Part shown: in pieces, positions 1-13,289 of the stretch
Layout of the letters: every line of letters starts with the position of its first letter
Numbering within the stretch: the first letter of the stretch is position 1
Source of the DNA: Mesostigma viride
Taxonomy: Eukaryota > Streptophyta > Mesostigmatophyceae > Mesostigmatales > Mesostigmataceae
Length of the DNA: 64,000 bases
Reading direction: 5' to 3'
Assembly (NCBI GenBank): GCA_009746045.1
Contig: RPFO01000348.1
Coordinates: 1,944,960 to 2,008,959 of the forward strand
Position numbers and translations under genes: made by a program
Notes under the pieces: generated by a model
The model's database searches: none
What the model saw: only the letters and a program-made list of their open reading frames with translations
Told to the model about the DNA's origin: nothing

Positions 1-1448
1 GAGAGACATTGGTGCCAATATCAGGGATTAGAGGAGAGACGTTGGTGGCAATATCAGGGATTAGAGGAGAGACGTTGGTGGCAATATCAGGGATTAGAGG
101 AGAGACGTTGGTGGCAATATCAGGGATTAGAGGAGAGACGTTGGTGGCAATATCAGGGATTAGAGGAGAGACGTTGGTGGCAATATCAGGGATTAGAGGA
201 GAGACGTTGGTGGCAATATCAGGGATTAGAGGAGAGACGTTGGTGGCAATATCAGGGATTAGAGGAGAGACATGGGTGGCAATATCAGGGATTAGAGGAG
301 AGACGTTGGTGGCAATATCAGGGATTAGAGGAGAGACATGGGTGGCAATATCAGGGATTAGAGGAGAGACGTTGGTGGCAATATCAGGGATTAGAGGAGA
401 GACGTTGGTGGCAATATCAGGGATTAGAGGAGACACATGGGTGGCAATATCAGGGATTAGAGGAGAGACGTTGGTGGCAATATCAGGGATTAGAGGAGAG
501 ACATGGGTGGCAATATCAGGGATTAGAGGAGAGACGTTGGTGGCAATATCAGGGATTAGAGGAGAGACAATGGTGGCAATATCAGGGATTAGAGGAGACA
601 CATGGGTGGCAATATCAGGGATTAGAGGAGAGACGTTGGTGGCAATATCAGGGATTAGAGGAGAGACAATGGTGGCAATATCAGGGATTAGAGGAGACAC
701 ATGGGTGGCAATATCAGGGATTAGAGGAGAGACGTTGGTGGCAATATCAGGGATTAGAGGAGAGACATGGGTGGCAATATCAGGGATTAGAGGAGAGACG
801 TTGGTGGCAATATCAGGGATTAGAGGAGAGACAATGGTGGCAATATCAGGGATTAGAGGAGAGACATGGGTGGCAATATCAGGGATTAGAGGAGAGACGT
901 TGTTGGCAATATCAGGGATTAGAGGAGAGACGTTGGTGGCAATATCAGGGATTAGAGGAGACACATGGGTGGCAATATCAGGGATTAGAGGAGAGACGTT
1001 GGTGGCAATATCAGGGATTAGAGGAGAGACAATGGTGGCAATATCAGGGATTAGAGGAGACACATGGGTGGCAATATCAGGGATTAGAGGAGAGACGTTG
1101 GTGGCAATATCAGGGATTAGAGGAGAGACGTGGGTGGCAATATCAGGGATTAGAGGAGAGACAATGGTGGCAATATCAGGGATTAGAGGAGAGACATGGG
1201 TGGCAATATCAGGGATTAGAGGAGAGACGTTGGTGGCAATATCAGGGATTAGAGGAGAGACGTTGGTGGCAATATCAGGGATTAGAGGAGAGACGTTGGT
1301 GGCAATATCAGGGATTAGAGGAGAGACGTTGGTGGCAATATCAGGGATTAGAGGAGAGACGTTGGTGCCAATATCAGGGATTAGAGGAGAGACGTTGGTG
1401 GCAATATCAGGGATTAGAGGAGAGACGTTGGTGGCAATATCAGGGATT
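1..1448. repeat. 33-bp minisatellite array, about 44 copies
   Basis: Head-to-tail 33-bp unit built around gttggtggcaatatcaggga plus ttagaggagagac. The array runs off the left edge. Because 33 is a multiple of three, one frame stays open and reads an 11-residue repeat (LVAISGIRGET), but this follows from unit length and the frame stops just after the array, so I do not call it a gene. Variants sit at one place in the unit (gagacgttgg, gagacatggg, gagacaatgg, gacacatggg) and alternate in higher-order blocks, which implies amplification in multi-unit steps. Confidence 0.95.
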
Positions 1449-2060
1449 ATAAAGCACTACAAGAAATATAACTCCAGCATATTAACGAATATAGAGTAAT
1501 ATAACAGCATATAACAGCATATTGCAACATATAACAGCATATTAACGAATATGGAGTAAAGAATACATAGTAGCAGAGATAAATGAGAAAGCTGCAAAAG
1601 TGGGGTGTGGGGAGGGGGAGGGGGGAGAAGGGAGTACAGGATGCCCAAGTCCCAACCACACTGTTTGACATGTACTGTTATAACCACTGCCATCCACATA
1701 GGAAAAGAACCACGCTGACCTTAGCAAACCATGGAATGATAAACATAGCAAATCGAATGCATGGTGATCAACGACACCCTTATTTTATCTGCACGTGAAA
1801 CGTCATCCTTATGCTGCTAGCTATGTAGATAGTAGTAGGTGGTATAGCCGTGCCTGCTGGTGGACTTTGTGCCGTGTGACTTATTCCCATGCCCACGGTG
1901 TCGCCATGTGTCAACCAACCACGGCCTTCCACCGACGGATCACGATGCATGCATGCAGGGGGCGAAGGCAGGCTGCATGAGAGCCTGTACGAGTGCAACC
2001 GGATGCGTGACAGGAGGAAACGCTGTCAACCTGCAGTGCATGCCGGATGTGGCACACGTA
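1449..2060. other. Unassigned spacer
   Basis: Contains a few short repeats of atataacagcatatt (1495-1545) and a G-rich stretch near 1605-1630. I see no exon. In particular no minus-strand continuation of the URI1-like gene (a V-P-F-G coding start) was found here. Confidence 0.5.
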
Positions 2061-2475
2061 TCAAGCATCGTAGATATCTAGCATCATAGATATCTAGCAT
2101 CGTAGATACATAGCATCGTAGATATCTAGCATCGTATCAAGCATCGTACATATCTAGGATCGTATCTAGCATCGTACATATCTAGCATCATATCAAGCAT
2201 CGTAGATATCAAGCATCGTATCAAGCATCGTACATATCTAGCATCGTATCAAGGATCGTACATATCTAGCATCGTATCAAGCATCGTTTGATGAGAGGCC
2301 GCATGCATTGACATGGTGTGCACGTGCGAGTCTATAGTGTGGACATGCGTCTACACGTGCGAGTCTATAGTGTAGACATGCGTCTGCACGTGGGAGGTCC
2401 ATGGTGTGGACATGCGTCTGCACGTGCGAGGTCCATGGTGTGGACATGCGTCTGCACGTGCGAGGTCCACAGTGT
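2061..2475. repeat. Two short tandem arrays
   Basis: 2061-2290 is an irregular array of tagcatcgta/gatatc and tatcaagcatcgta units (about 12-30 bp). 2310-2475 is a second array of about 35 bp built on gtgtggacatgcgtctgcac with gtgcgagg. Both lie downstream of URI1-like exon 2 and so would be within its intron if the gene is intact. Confidence 0.85.
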
Positions 2476-2611
2476 GGAGGTGCGAGTCAAGAATCTAGAG
2501 TTCAGGGCTTACACCTCTAGCTCTATGAACCCTATTCTCTTTTCCAACAATGCCCCTGGCCCTGCATGTGGACTGGTGTTGCCTACGTCATATGCTGCGA
2601 CACCTGCTCAC

Positions 2612-2998
2612 CATTATCGGATGGGACACTTTGGTGGGCAGATCGTCCAATAGAGCCCGCAGGTCACTGTAGTCCTTGTGATAGCCCGTAAGCTTCTCCA
2701 TCCGTTCAGTTTCTTCTCTCAGCTCCTGGGCAGTGGCAGGAAGGCAGGGCGCAGTCACAGCGGGTTGGAGAAACATGCCAATCGAAAAGTGTCAGCGTAT
2801 GGGTGGGTATGAGCACAACATCCTGCACCTGAAGATGCATGGCTTCGTCACTATCAATAAAACGTGTTTCAGAACTGGTGGATAGCGCAGCGTGGGGTAT
2901 GTGCGCACCTCAGCCGAGAATGCATCCACGACACCCATCGACCGGGTAACCTCTTGCTCTTTCCCAACAGCAGCCGGCGCGGCCATTCTCTTCTCCAT
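2612..2998 (-). CDS. URI1: URI1-like unconventional prefoldin (RPB5 interactor), first two exons
   Basis: Exon 1 is 2998-2909 (30 codons from ATG) and exon 2 is 2725-2612 (38 codons). The splice is phase 0 to phase 0: donor GAG|GTGCGC, acceptor CTGCCCAG|GAG. The joined 68 residues end in a coiled-coil start (ELREETERMEKL), then HKDYSDLRALLDDLP and TKVSHPIM, followed at once by donor GTGAGC. This matches the N-terminal prefoldin helix of URI, in which a dYxxLxxxLxxLPxKlsyxiMVPFG segment is typical. URI scaffolds a prefoldin-like R2TP-associated complex and helps assemble RNA polymerases. The VPFG exon was not found between 2606 and the window edge, so either the next intron is long and includes the minisatellites, or the gene is truncated. 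It could in principle be another alpha-prefoldin. Confidence 0.65.
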
Positions 2999-3907
2999 CC
3001 TCTTCGTAGCAGATATACTATGATGCGGCCTATCCTCGGTTAGCTCACTGCATCCTGTTGTCTACTCTCAGAGACCTAGCAAACTCAAGAAGTAGTACTG
3101 GATGCACGTGGGTAGACTCTCGGCTGCCATTAAATGCTTCCAAGCCCTTCACTTGCGAGAGAATTCCCCCCAGGGAAATCGTGGCGGTTCGACACAGTTG
3201 AAAATAACCACTAAAAAAATCCGCCGTTGCTGCAAAATTCCCCCACCTCAAGTATGAGAATGTCGCAAGTGATACATCTGTGCGTGCCGTAATCAAATTA
3301 TAACTGGTAGTGTCCTTCCCCTTAATAATAAATGCCCGCAAACTGATCGTGTGCAACAGCCAGCCCACGTCCAACAGTGCACGTGCTGTCGCATGGTACA
3401 GTACAGTGGTATTGATTATGCTGCCTTCCCAATTTTCCTACCTGTTGGCTGTTGTTGTTGTTGTTGTTGCCCACGCCGCACATTCATTTCGCCTTTACCT
3501 TCTAGGATTCGTCAGTACAAGGCAATGAGACCGGATGAAATATGTGTAGACCAATCATAGGCTGGGACTTCTGGGTTATGGATGCCAGTAAATTGTGCGT
3601 GCGTGAGTGCTAAGTGAAGGTGTTGTAATTGTTGTTATAACGATGGACACGACACGCGGGCAAAAATCCTGTCAACGCGAGGTCGCGAGCACGTTTTGCA
3701 AGGATGTGATTATTATTTTTTTTAATTATTATTATTATTACTATTGAAAGGAAACGGCCTCTTCGGCAGGATGTACCAAATAACTGTCAGACAATTGGGC
3801 GCGAATGAGCGAAGATGGCCTTGCAATTCATGCTGCTGACTTAAGCCTGTCCCCTCCGTACCATCACATACCCCGTGACAGGGAAAAAACTACATCTTCT
3901 GTTTAAT
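2999..3907. promoter_or_regulatory. Shared upstream region between URI1-like and WRAP53 genes
   Basis: About 910 bp separates the two divergent start codons, so it should hold both promoters. Visible features are a (gttgtt)n run at 3449-3470 and an AT-rich stretch at 3711-3745. I cannot place a TATA box or start site with confidence. Confidence 0.45.
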
Positions 3908-6193
3908 ATGGCAGACGCTGGCTCGAGCCCAATATTAGAATCCGTCACAAACACGCAACATACGACTGCATGGACGAGCTGGCCTGAGATTGTCCCAGGC
4001 GTTCATCCGGAATGCACCTTTGCAATTCACCGGCTTTTCAAGGATGCAGCTCGTCGGAATATTACTCCAGCCGGAATAAACCAGCAGTCTAATTTAGATA
4101 ATAACTTTTTAAAAGGCCTTAAATGGTGAGTAATCGAGGCTTTTGTGATCTCGTGGAAGACGCATTGTCACTTCATTTCGTCGGTGCCTCTGCATTTTGG
4201 CCGCATGGGTTATCTATGCCCAGGTTGCATGGGACTTCCAACCATTTATACCTGGATCATGTGTTTTCTACGTCTTATCTACCTCGGTCGTACGGTACAT
4301 GTTGCGATATATGTCAGGTCGCCCGATGGAGCCTGCCTATTGAGCAACAGCGAGGACAACTGCCTGCGATGCTTCGACTTGTGAGTGAGCAGCAGCTCCC
4401 TTGTACAGATTGGCTTCCTTAATTACCCACACAGATAGCTACGACTAGTAATACCATGGGCCAGGCCACAAGCAGGGCCGCCATGTTTTCATGACAACCA
4501 TCAAAGGATTGCTGGTGCGAGATGTTCACTCGTGCTAGGCTTGGTGCCAGACATCAAGACAAGACTAAGAGAAGATTAAGACACCATCGTTTGGAATGCT
4601 GCTGTATGCGGCAATTTTCACTTGCGACCTGGTAATTTCACACCATTTGATGAGGTTGTTTGCCCATCTGTCGTTCACCAGTCGCTCCTGCCTTTGTACT
4701 TCCCGTGGCCTTCCCGTGGCATGAATTGCATCAGCTGTGGAAAATGTATACGTGTGATACCCCTTGATCTGACACACCCTCTGGATGCGCCAGACCGCCC
4801 GATGCGCTGGAGAGGCAGACGCCAGAGAACGAGATGGCGACGCAAGGTGAGCCGGTCTGCCTGTGCACTATGGGGCTGACAGCCGTCAGTTGCGTCAAGG
4901 TCACGACTGGTGCTGTGTCTGTCTCCGACCCGTCCCATTCATTCCAGGCTGCCCGCGGGGCCACCCATGTAATGGATGACCGCATGTGTGCATGCCATCA
5001 AGTACCAGTTAAGAGGGCAGCGCAAGTCATTTTACCCTTATAGCAGCGCCGGCAATTCTTGGCTATTCTTGGCCCAGCTGGCTGCAACCCCTCATGCCCC
5101 CTATTCGTGTAGAACCACTTGGCCATTCCGGATCATAGTTGAAGTTACGGTTACGAAGACAATCACGGGAATGCTGATTATTTAAGCGGGCCCGAGTGCG
5201 ATGCACTGAGGGGTCACTGGCCGCTCCAACTGGGTCCTTGCGCTAAGCCAGACATCTCATGTTCATCGCAATGTTGCTCCTAGGGCAATGTGTTGTGCCA
5301 ATGTCTGCTGTCCCTACCAACCGTGGCAGCGTGTGGTTGAGAGCGATTTCCCATGCATGTGTCTCACACAGGGCTCTGCCACGCAAGGTGTCGTCGTAAA
5401 CTGGCACCCGTAGCGTCAACTAGCTAGGTGAAGTCACCACTATTTGATCGGAAATGCCTTGTAGTCGATAGGGAGTCCTTCGCCATTCTCAGGCACGCAA
5501 GCAACACCGTACTCTCGGAAGCAACCAAAAAGGAAGTGGGCAAGGGGGGGTTTGTTAAGTGGGAATGAATATGCATAGGGGGCATAGGGGCATGAGGCAA
5601 GGCCAGAGGGGGCCGCGCTCCTTGTAACTGCTTCCATCAGAAGCGTCACATGCACGCGCCGGTAGTGTCATGGATGTCCCTACTCGGGGCACCTCAGGAC
5701 CATGCCTGCATATTCGGCGCATCCCCTGCGTCCACATGAATCTAAATCATTCCCCTCTCCCCTCTCCCCTTTCAACATATTTGTGTGCCCCCGACCAGAC
5801 TCACTCAGGGAGGCGCTGGCCGTGGCGGCGGGGGAGGCCGTCTATGACTTCTGCTGGTACCCGCTCATGGTCGCCACTGGTGGGTCATGCCTATTAATAG
5901 GTTGTGAATAGCCTATGAACACTTCTAAAAAGTGTGTCCTTTCTTTGCTACAGCAAGTTTTTTTTTCTTGGCCACAACCAGTGTGAACATGGGGTGATTG
6001 CGACACACACACAATACTATAGTGACCATGCACACACACACACACAATACTATAGTGACCATGCACACACACACGCACACACACAAAATACTATAGTGAC
6101 CACACCACACACACACACTGTACTATAGTGACCACACCACACACAGACACACACTTACTATAGTGACCACACCACACACACACACACACACAA

Positions 6194-6247
<54 letters not shown>

Positions 6248-7185
6248 ACCCCAAAATCCTGTGCCTCGATGAGAATACAGCCTCGATGTTATAGAGTTGC
6301 TTTCTGCTAGCCGTGACAATTTTCCTTTGTTCTTGGGAGGCAGTCAGCCCATCCAACCTTTTGTTCAGTCCTTCAACTTCACTGTGCAGGATGTCACTAC
6401 CGACGGGAGGTCGACTGGGTGGGAAAGACAGCAGGCTCTGGACTTTGCCAGGCGTGATCGTGTACCTTGCTTATGCCCCATGCGATCTGCCATGCTAGCT
6501 GCCGATGCATTGTGCTGGGGGGCTCATAATCTATGGCTCCATTCTTCCCAACATGACCCACCTTTTCCCATCCTAATGATTCGATAAACTACATGGGGCT
6601 GAGACCAAGACTCTTGCATTGCTGTGGTGGTGGTGGTGGTGGTGAATGCCTGGCAACGGGTACCCTCCCTGCCCTTCCTCAGATGAGGCCTCCTGCTGCT
6701 ACGCATCGACGTCACGGGACCACCCGGTGCACCTCTGGGATGCTATCACGGGGCAGGTGCGTGCGGGATGTGAGCTCTCAATAGGGGCCGTCTGGTCCTT
6801 CTGCCTCGCCTCGCCTCGCCTCGCCTCGCCTCGCCTCGCCTCGCCTCGCCTCGCCTCGCCTCGCCTCGCCTCGCCTCGCCTCGCCTCGCCTCGCCTCGCC
6901 TCGCCTCGCCTCGCCTCGCCTTGCCTTCAGAAGGGCTGAGTGGGGCGGAATCCTCAACATGATGTATAATTGCAGATGTGAAACAGGATGGGTGGAATAA
7001 CCAATTGCGCCATAAGCTCTCCTATGTAGCCTTGCATTACTGGCCTGCATTTTTTTTTTTGCAAATCCACTTCTTGCATTCAACGACTTGGTGTCTTCGC
7101 TTCCCGTTATCTTCCCATGCTGGCTATTCAATGTCACCACCACCACCACCACCACCACCGCCACCACCACCACCACCACCACCAC

Positions 7186-7222
<37 letters not shown>

Positions 7223-10200
7223 ACCACCACCACCACCACCACCACCACCACCACCACCACCACCACCGCCACCACCACCACCACCACCACCACCACCACC
7301 ACCACCACCACCACCACCACCACCACCACCACCGCCGCCGCCGCCGCCGCCGCCGCTGCCACCACCACCAGCACCACCACCATCACCACCACCATTGCCG
7401 TTGCCATTGCCATCACCCTCACTGTCACTGTCACTGTCACCGTCATGCTCAGCTACGGTGCAGCTACCGCGTCTACAACGCGGTGGACGAGGTTTCCGCC
7501 GCCTACAGCATCTGCTTCAGCCCTGATGGCGCCAGGTGTGTGAGCCCCCAAACCTTGTCTTGCTGGGCAGTCCAGTGAGCGGGCAGTTTTGACAAATAGG
7601 CATGCTTTTCTTCAGTCTAGGAAATTTTCATGCTCTGTGGCACGTTATTTTCAGGGTATCTAATTTTAGCGCACTACGCCAATTGAGCAACTGTATTACC
7701 AATAGGAAAACATTTATATGGTGTGATGCACATTTTGCGATGGATGGCGGCGTACCTACCTCGGTGCAGGCTGTTCTGCGGCATGAACAAGTCTCTGGCC
7801 ATCTTCCACACATCACGGCCAGGGAGGGAGTACACGAGCGTACCCACCAAGCAGCCGGGGGACAAGGGCCGCAACGGTGGGTGGTTATCGGAAGACAGGC
7901 CGTGATGTATGTATGCATGTATGTATATGTGGACGCACCGATCGTTATTGCCCCATATCTCCATTGCTTCCCACCCAACATCGTTCCGTTTTCGCCAAAC
8001 ATCAACTAGTACAAGTTATAGTGGTGGGAATATTGGTGAGTTGAAGGGGGAGGCGCTTGTTTAGGTGTGTGTAACATGCCGCATGCTTGCTCTAAGGATG
8101 GATGTGGTGGATGACGTGTGCATCTATATGCGTGTGTGAGCGAATGCCAGTCATGACAGAAATCTGCAGTTAACCAGTCATGACAGAAATCTGCAGTTAA
8201 AGCACGTGCACTTCAAACAGGTGGTGAGATAAACCCGCTGGCATGTCTTTTACCTTCCTGTGCTGTGGCTGTCCTTGACGGGTGTCTCAGGCATTGTCTC
8301 CTGCATGGCGTTCAGCCCGGCCGGTGGCGGTATGCTGGCGGCTGGTTCCTATGACTGCACCACCACGCTTTACGCAGAGGACACGTGCGAGATGCTCTTC
8401 ACGCTTCACGGTCAGCGGGGAGGGGTGACGCAGGTAGGCACCCCATCCCACCGTCTTGCTTTGTCACATGCGATGTGTTTGCGTGGATCGACCACGTGCG
8501 GCTGGGTATCTCAGGTAGGCACCCCGTGGTGATCCTCTTGTTGGTTGTTGGATACAGTGCGAGTTGCATGTTTGGATCGACCGCTGCGTGGTGGACACAT
8601 GGATGGGCGGGCGTTCTGGAGAGGCAGCGATGCTGACTCTCTCTCTCGTGATTTCACTCCTGCCCTTGCCCATTAAATCCCAGGGCAATTCTAATTTATT
8701 TGATTCCAAGGCATTTCGTGCCTGTTGAATCCCAGGGCATTTCTTTCCCCGTGTTCGTCTTCTCTTACTGTCAGGTTCCAAAGCGTTGATGTATGGATGT
8801 GTTGCCGCAACGATGCTCACCGCAACGATGTTCAATACCGTGGGGCGGGGTTTCACCTGTATGGATGATGTTGCCGCATGGACCAGCGCACTCGTTCTCT
8901 ATGGCCCTGCTGACCACCTGGGTGCATCCGCCCGTGTTCCGTTTGCGTCGAAACCGGCGGCTGCTTCCTGGCAGGTCCAGTTCTCCAAGGACGGCAACTA
9001 CCTTTATACAGGCGCGCGCAAGGTGAGGCCCATCATTTGTTCATCCTTGCAATATTTTCGATAAGTCTTTGCCACGCTTTTAAGGGGCCTACGTTTATCT
9101 TTCTTATGCCAGAATAATTTGGGAGAAGTCCTGCCCTTGGGTACTCCGTGCTTGGTAGTGTCGCCAGCCGGGATCGGACGGGCCAAGGAAAATCACCAGC
9201 CAAGGACAGCTTAAAATTGAACATTGTCATAGCAGGATTGCCTGTTTCCAGTGTGGCAGGGATGCCTTTGGCTTTGGTGCAATACATTCTGCTTTCTGCG
9301 GTCTGTCGGAGGCTAGCCCTACCATGTATAAAGAAGGCTTGTAGGAGTCTCATATGCTGTTACGGATTGGAAGGGAAACTGCGACGTATATCTCCCACTT
9401 GAAAAACGTTTCGTGATAAGCACGCTCCAGGTGGCTTTGGCAGCCAGATTCGATAAAGAGAGGGGGGAGGGATTGGGATTGTTGTAAGTTTATCGCTACT
9501 GCGACCAGGTAACGTGTGATTGTCTAGGTATATTTTCCTTTTCGAAGCTGCTCGCACGGATTGATGGTGTGTACTACTGTGAATCCCTAACATGATGGCT
9601 CTCTAAACATTTATTGCTAGCTCAAAAGTGTCTATGACTGCTGCCTCTTGCTGCCTCCTGCTGCCCCTTGCTGCCTCCCCCCCTTCCTGCAGGACGGCTC
9701 CATCCTGTGCTGGGACATCCGCAACACTGTGGGCGAGGTGTACCGGATGGAGCGAGACACGTCAGACACCAACCAGCGCATATCCTTTGACATCGAGCCC
9801 TGCGGCCGTCACCTGGCGACGGGGGGGCAGGTGGGCCATCCAGTGACAACTGCTGTATGATTCCGTCGTGCTATTGTAGGGTGCGGATATGATCTAGGAT
9901 GCAAACTTGTAGGGTTTGGGATGCAAACTTGTAGGGTTTGGGATGCAAACTTGTAGGGTTGGGATGCAAACTTGTAGGGTTTGGGATGCAAACTTGTAGG
10001 GTTTGGGATGCAAACTTGCAGGGTTTGGGATGCAAACTTGTAGGGTTTGGGATGCAAACTTGTAGGGTTTGGGATGCAAACTTGTAGGGTTTGGGATGGA
10101 AACTTGTAGGGTTTGGGATGCAAACTTTCAGGGTTTGGGATGCAAACTTGTGGGGTTTGGGATGGAAACTTGTAGGGTTTGGGATGCAAACTTGTAGGGT

Positions 10201-13200
10201 TTGGGATGCAAACTTGTAGGGTTTGGAATGCAAACTTGTGGGGTTTGGGATGCAAGCTTGTAGGGTTTGGGATGGAAACTTGTAGGGTTTGGGATGCAAA
10301 CTTGTGGGGTTTGGGATGCAAGCTTGTAGGGTTTGGGATGCAAACTTGTAGGGTTTGGGATGCAAACTTGTAGGGTTTGGGATGCAAACTTGTAGGGTTT
10401 GGGATGCAAACTTGTGGGGTTTGGGATGCAAGCTTGTAGGGTTTGGGATGGAAACTTGTAGGGTTTGGGATGCAAACTTGTAGGGTTTGGGATGGAAACT
10501 TGTAGGGTTGAGGGAATATGCTGTCTCCAGGCGCAGTTTCCCTGTTCACATTCCGCGCCGGCAACGCTCCCTGTTGCAGGCGCGTTAGGCTTGCTCTGGG
10601 CGTACAGGGAAGTGCTAACTATAAAAAAAAACGTGAGGAGTTAGTTCCTATGGAGTTCAATAAGAACTGCAGCAATGATTGCATCGGTGGTTGTCGATGT
10701 TACCCCATCTCATGCTGATGATGGGGGCGTTCCAGTCAGGGAGCTCCAGCCCGTCTCCCAGTACAGTCATTCACGCCTTAAAGTTGTGCTGACCCGAAGA
10801 AACCCTCGAACCAAACTTAAGGCCTGTCTCCCAGTGATACCATATTGATGTTATTCACAATCCCGTCTCCCAGTGATAGCAGATTCATGTTATTCACAAT
10901 AGCGCATGCACGTTATTCACGATGACATAATCATGCTATTCACGATGACATAATCATGTTATTCACGATGACGTATACACGTGTCTACCGACACATGCGC
11001 GTAGCAAGGCGACGGCTACATGAGCCCTCTGGCGATTCCCCTCACCCCCATCATAGCTCAGGCACAGGCTACCTTAGAGGAGAGAACCATGCATCAAGAA
11101 TGGAAGGATCCCACTTCGCACTGGCCCACTGTTAAGCTTGGATAGTGCTTTCTGCATGCACCTAGTGTTGACAGCTACCCCCCTCTTTCTTTTCTCTTCT
11201 CCCCCTGCCTCGCTACTTGCATATGCCACCACACACACTTTGTTCCCAATCTCCAGGACGGCAACGTGCGCGTGTTTGATCTGCGCACAGGCGAGCAGGT
11301 ATCCACGTTCAAGGCATCGTGCGGTGCGTGGCTAATAAATCTACTTACTACAATCTACTAACTGATTTACTCATGCTGAGTCTCTACTTACTTATTTACT
11401 CATGCTGAGTCTCTGCTTACTTATTTACTCATGCTGAGTCTCTACTTACTTATTTACTCATGCTGAGTCTCTACTTACTTATTTACTCATGCTGAGTCTC
11501 TACTTACTTATTTACTCATGCTGAGTCTCTACTTACTTATTTACTCATGCTGAGTCTCTACTTACTTATTTACTCATGCTGAGTCTGCCTCCCGCAGAAG
11601 CATGCTCCAAGTTCTGTTACCTATGAACCATGTACCCCGTCTTGCAACAAGTTGCATGAGTATATGCCGCACCCCTGCAGTATTGTAATTAGGCCTCGCG
11701 GCCATCGGCACATTGGTGCATATGCAAGCATATCGGTGCGTGCGCGAGCATGTGCCCACAATGTCTCTTATGCTTGCTTATGTAGCATGCCTATGGCTTT
11801 TGAGAGCTGTGGAAGCAAATGGTAGCTGCAGCCTTCTTCACACACTAGACCGCTTCTGCATTGAAAGGGTAAGTGGGGACCCTTGCGCTGGCTGCGCATT
11901 TTTCCCACATGTAAACCCCATAAGGAATGCTGTGCTCGTGCTCATGTATTTCTCGGGTCTGTGCCATCATCGGTCTCATCCCGTGAATATGCCGGTTGTG
12001 GCTGGCTATCTTGCTTGGAACACTGGATAGGCTCGGCCTTAATGCTTATGATACTTCAGCAACAGGGTTGACACCCAGCTCCTTGTGCCACCCACCTTGA
12101 ATACAACTACCTGGGGTTTATTTAGAAGCCATGCTGGGGAGAGGGCAGCAGGAGGCTGCCTGGAAGGGAGCCCAAGTGGAGCTTCGTTTCCAGGAAGCGG
12201 CAGGGGGAAGAAATAAGCAGGCTTGAGGTTTTGCTTTATCGACACCCGCTACGCACGCTCCTTTTGTGTGGTTTGACCCCAGCACGCTTTCAAAGTGTGC
12301 TGCATCTCCTGTGGCTGTGGCAAGGGCAGCTGCACCCTTCAAGTATTTCCACCAAAACGCTTCCAACAAGTGCTTCCACCAGTGCTTCTACTAACTGTAT
12401 CCACCAAGTCCATCTTCCACGTGCTTCCCTGCACGACAGTGGCACTGTGTAAAACGAGAGTTCTGGCTGTGTACAGCAAGATTTCTGACTGGTTCCTGCT
12501 GTGCACAGTGTGCTGGTATGTCTGTTCTGTTTGCTTTCACATCCCACCCTGGAATGTACCATATCCATCGTCCTGTCAGCTGACCGTGTCCATTATCGCA
12601 TCAGCTGACAATGTGCATGATCCCATGTTCGCTGTCCCCTGCATGCGCAGACACGGTCAACAGCTTCTCCTTCCATCCATGCCTGCCGCTGGCCGCCACG
12701 GGGTCTGGCCAGCGCCGCTTCCGCGTCGAGAAATGCACGCTGGCGCGCTCTGACAGCGACAGCGATAGGGATAGTGACAGCGATAGGGATAGTGGCAGTC
12801 ATGAGGACGAGGATGAGGAACAGGACCGCACAGGGGGTGCGCGGACAACCCATGCTGTGGATGGTAGTGGTGGTGGTGATGCCCGTACTGATGGCCACCC
12901 GGGTGACCACTCAATCAACAGCTGTCAGCACAACGGGAGGGTTGGGAACGGTCGCAAGGGGGACCTGCCTGACCGAGGGAAGCATCCTGGCGGCAGCAAC
13001 CAGCAAGGTGGGCTTTGCGTGCAGCCCTCTTCGGGGTGAGCTGGGCGGTTGCCGGGCGTAGGGATGAGTTGTAGTCTGTCTAGGGCTGAGGAAGGCTGTG
13101 GCACGGCACAAACTGGCAGAATGTCTATTGGTCTGGACCTCTATCTTCATGCGTGTTTGTGCAGTTGTGCTTGTGTGAGTTATCTGCAGATTACGTGGCA

Positions 13201-13252
13201 TCGGTTTCACTTGTTCACCTTCTGTTGAGATGACTAGGCGAGGTGGCCCGAC

Positions 13253-13289
<37 letters not shown>

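Noticed and set aside
9-1499. A 496-codon open frame in the 33-bp minisatellite
   Set aside because: It exists because the unit is a multiple of three and lacks stops; there is no non-repetitive domain, and it stops right after the array.
6978-7578. Poly-Pro, poly-His, poly-Thr and poly-Val/Ala frames
   Set aside because: Translations of the (CAC/CGC)n array in intron 4 of WRAP53.
9893-10512. CRISPR array
   Set aside because: The 22-bp units are contiguous with no unique spacers, and the genome is eukaryotic.
9809-10564. A 251-codon minus-strand frame with a HPKPYKFASQTLQVCI-type repeat
   Set aside because: Translation of the 22-bp minisatellite, which has few stops; it lies inside a WRAP53 intron.
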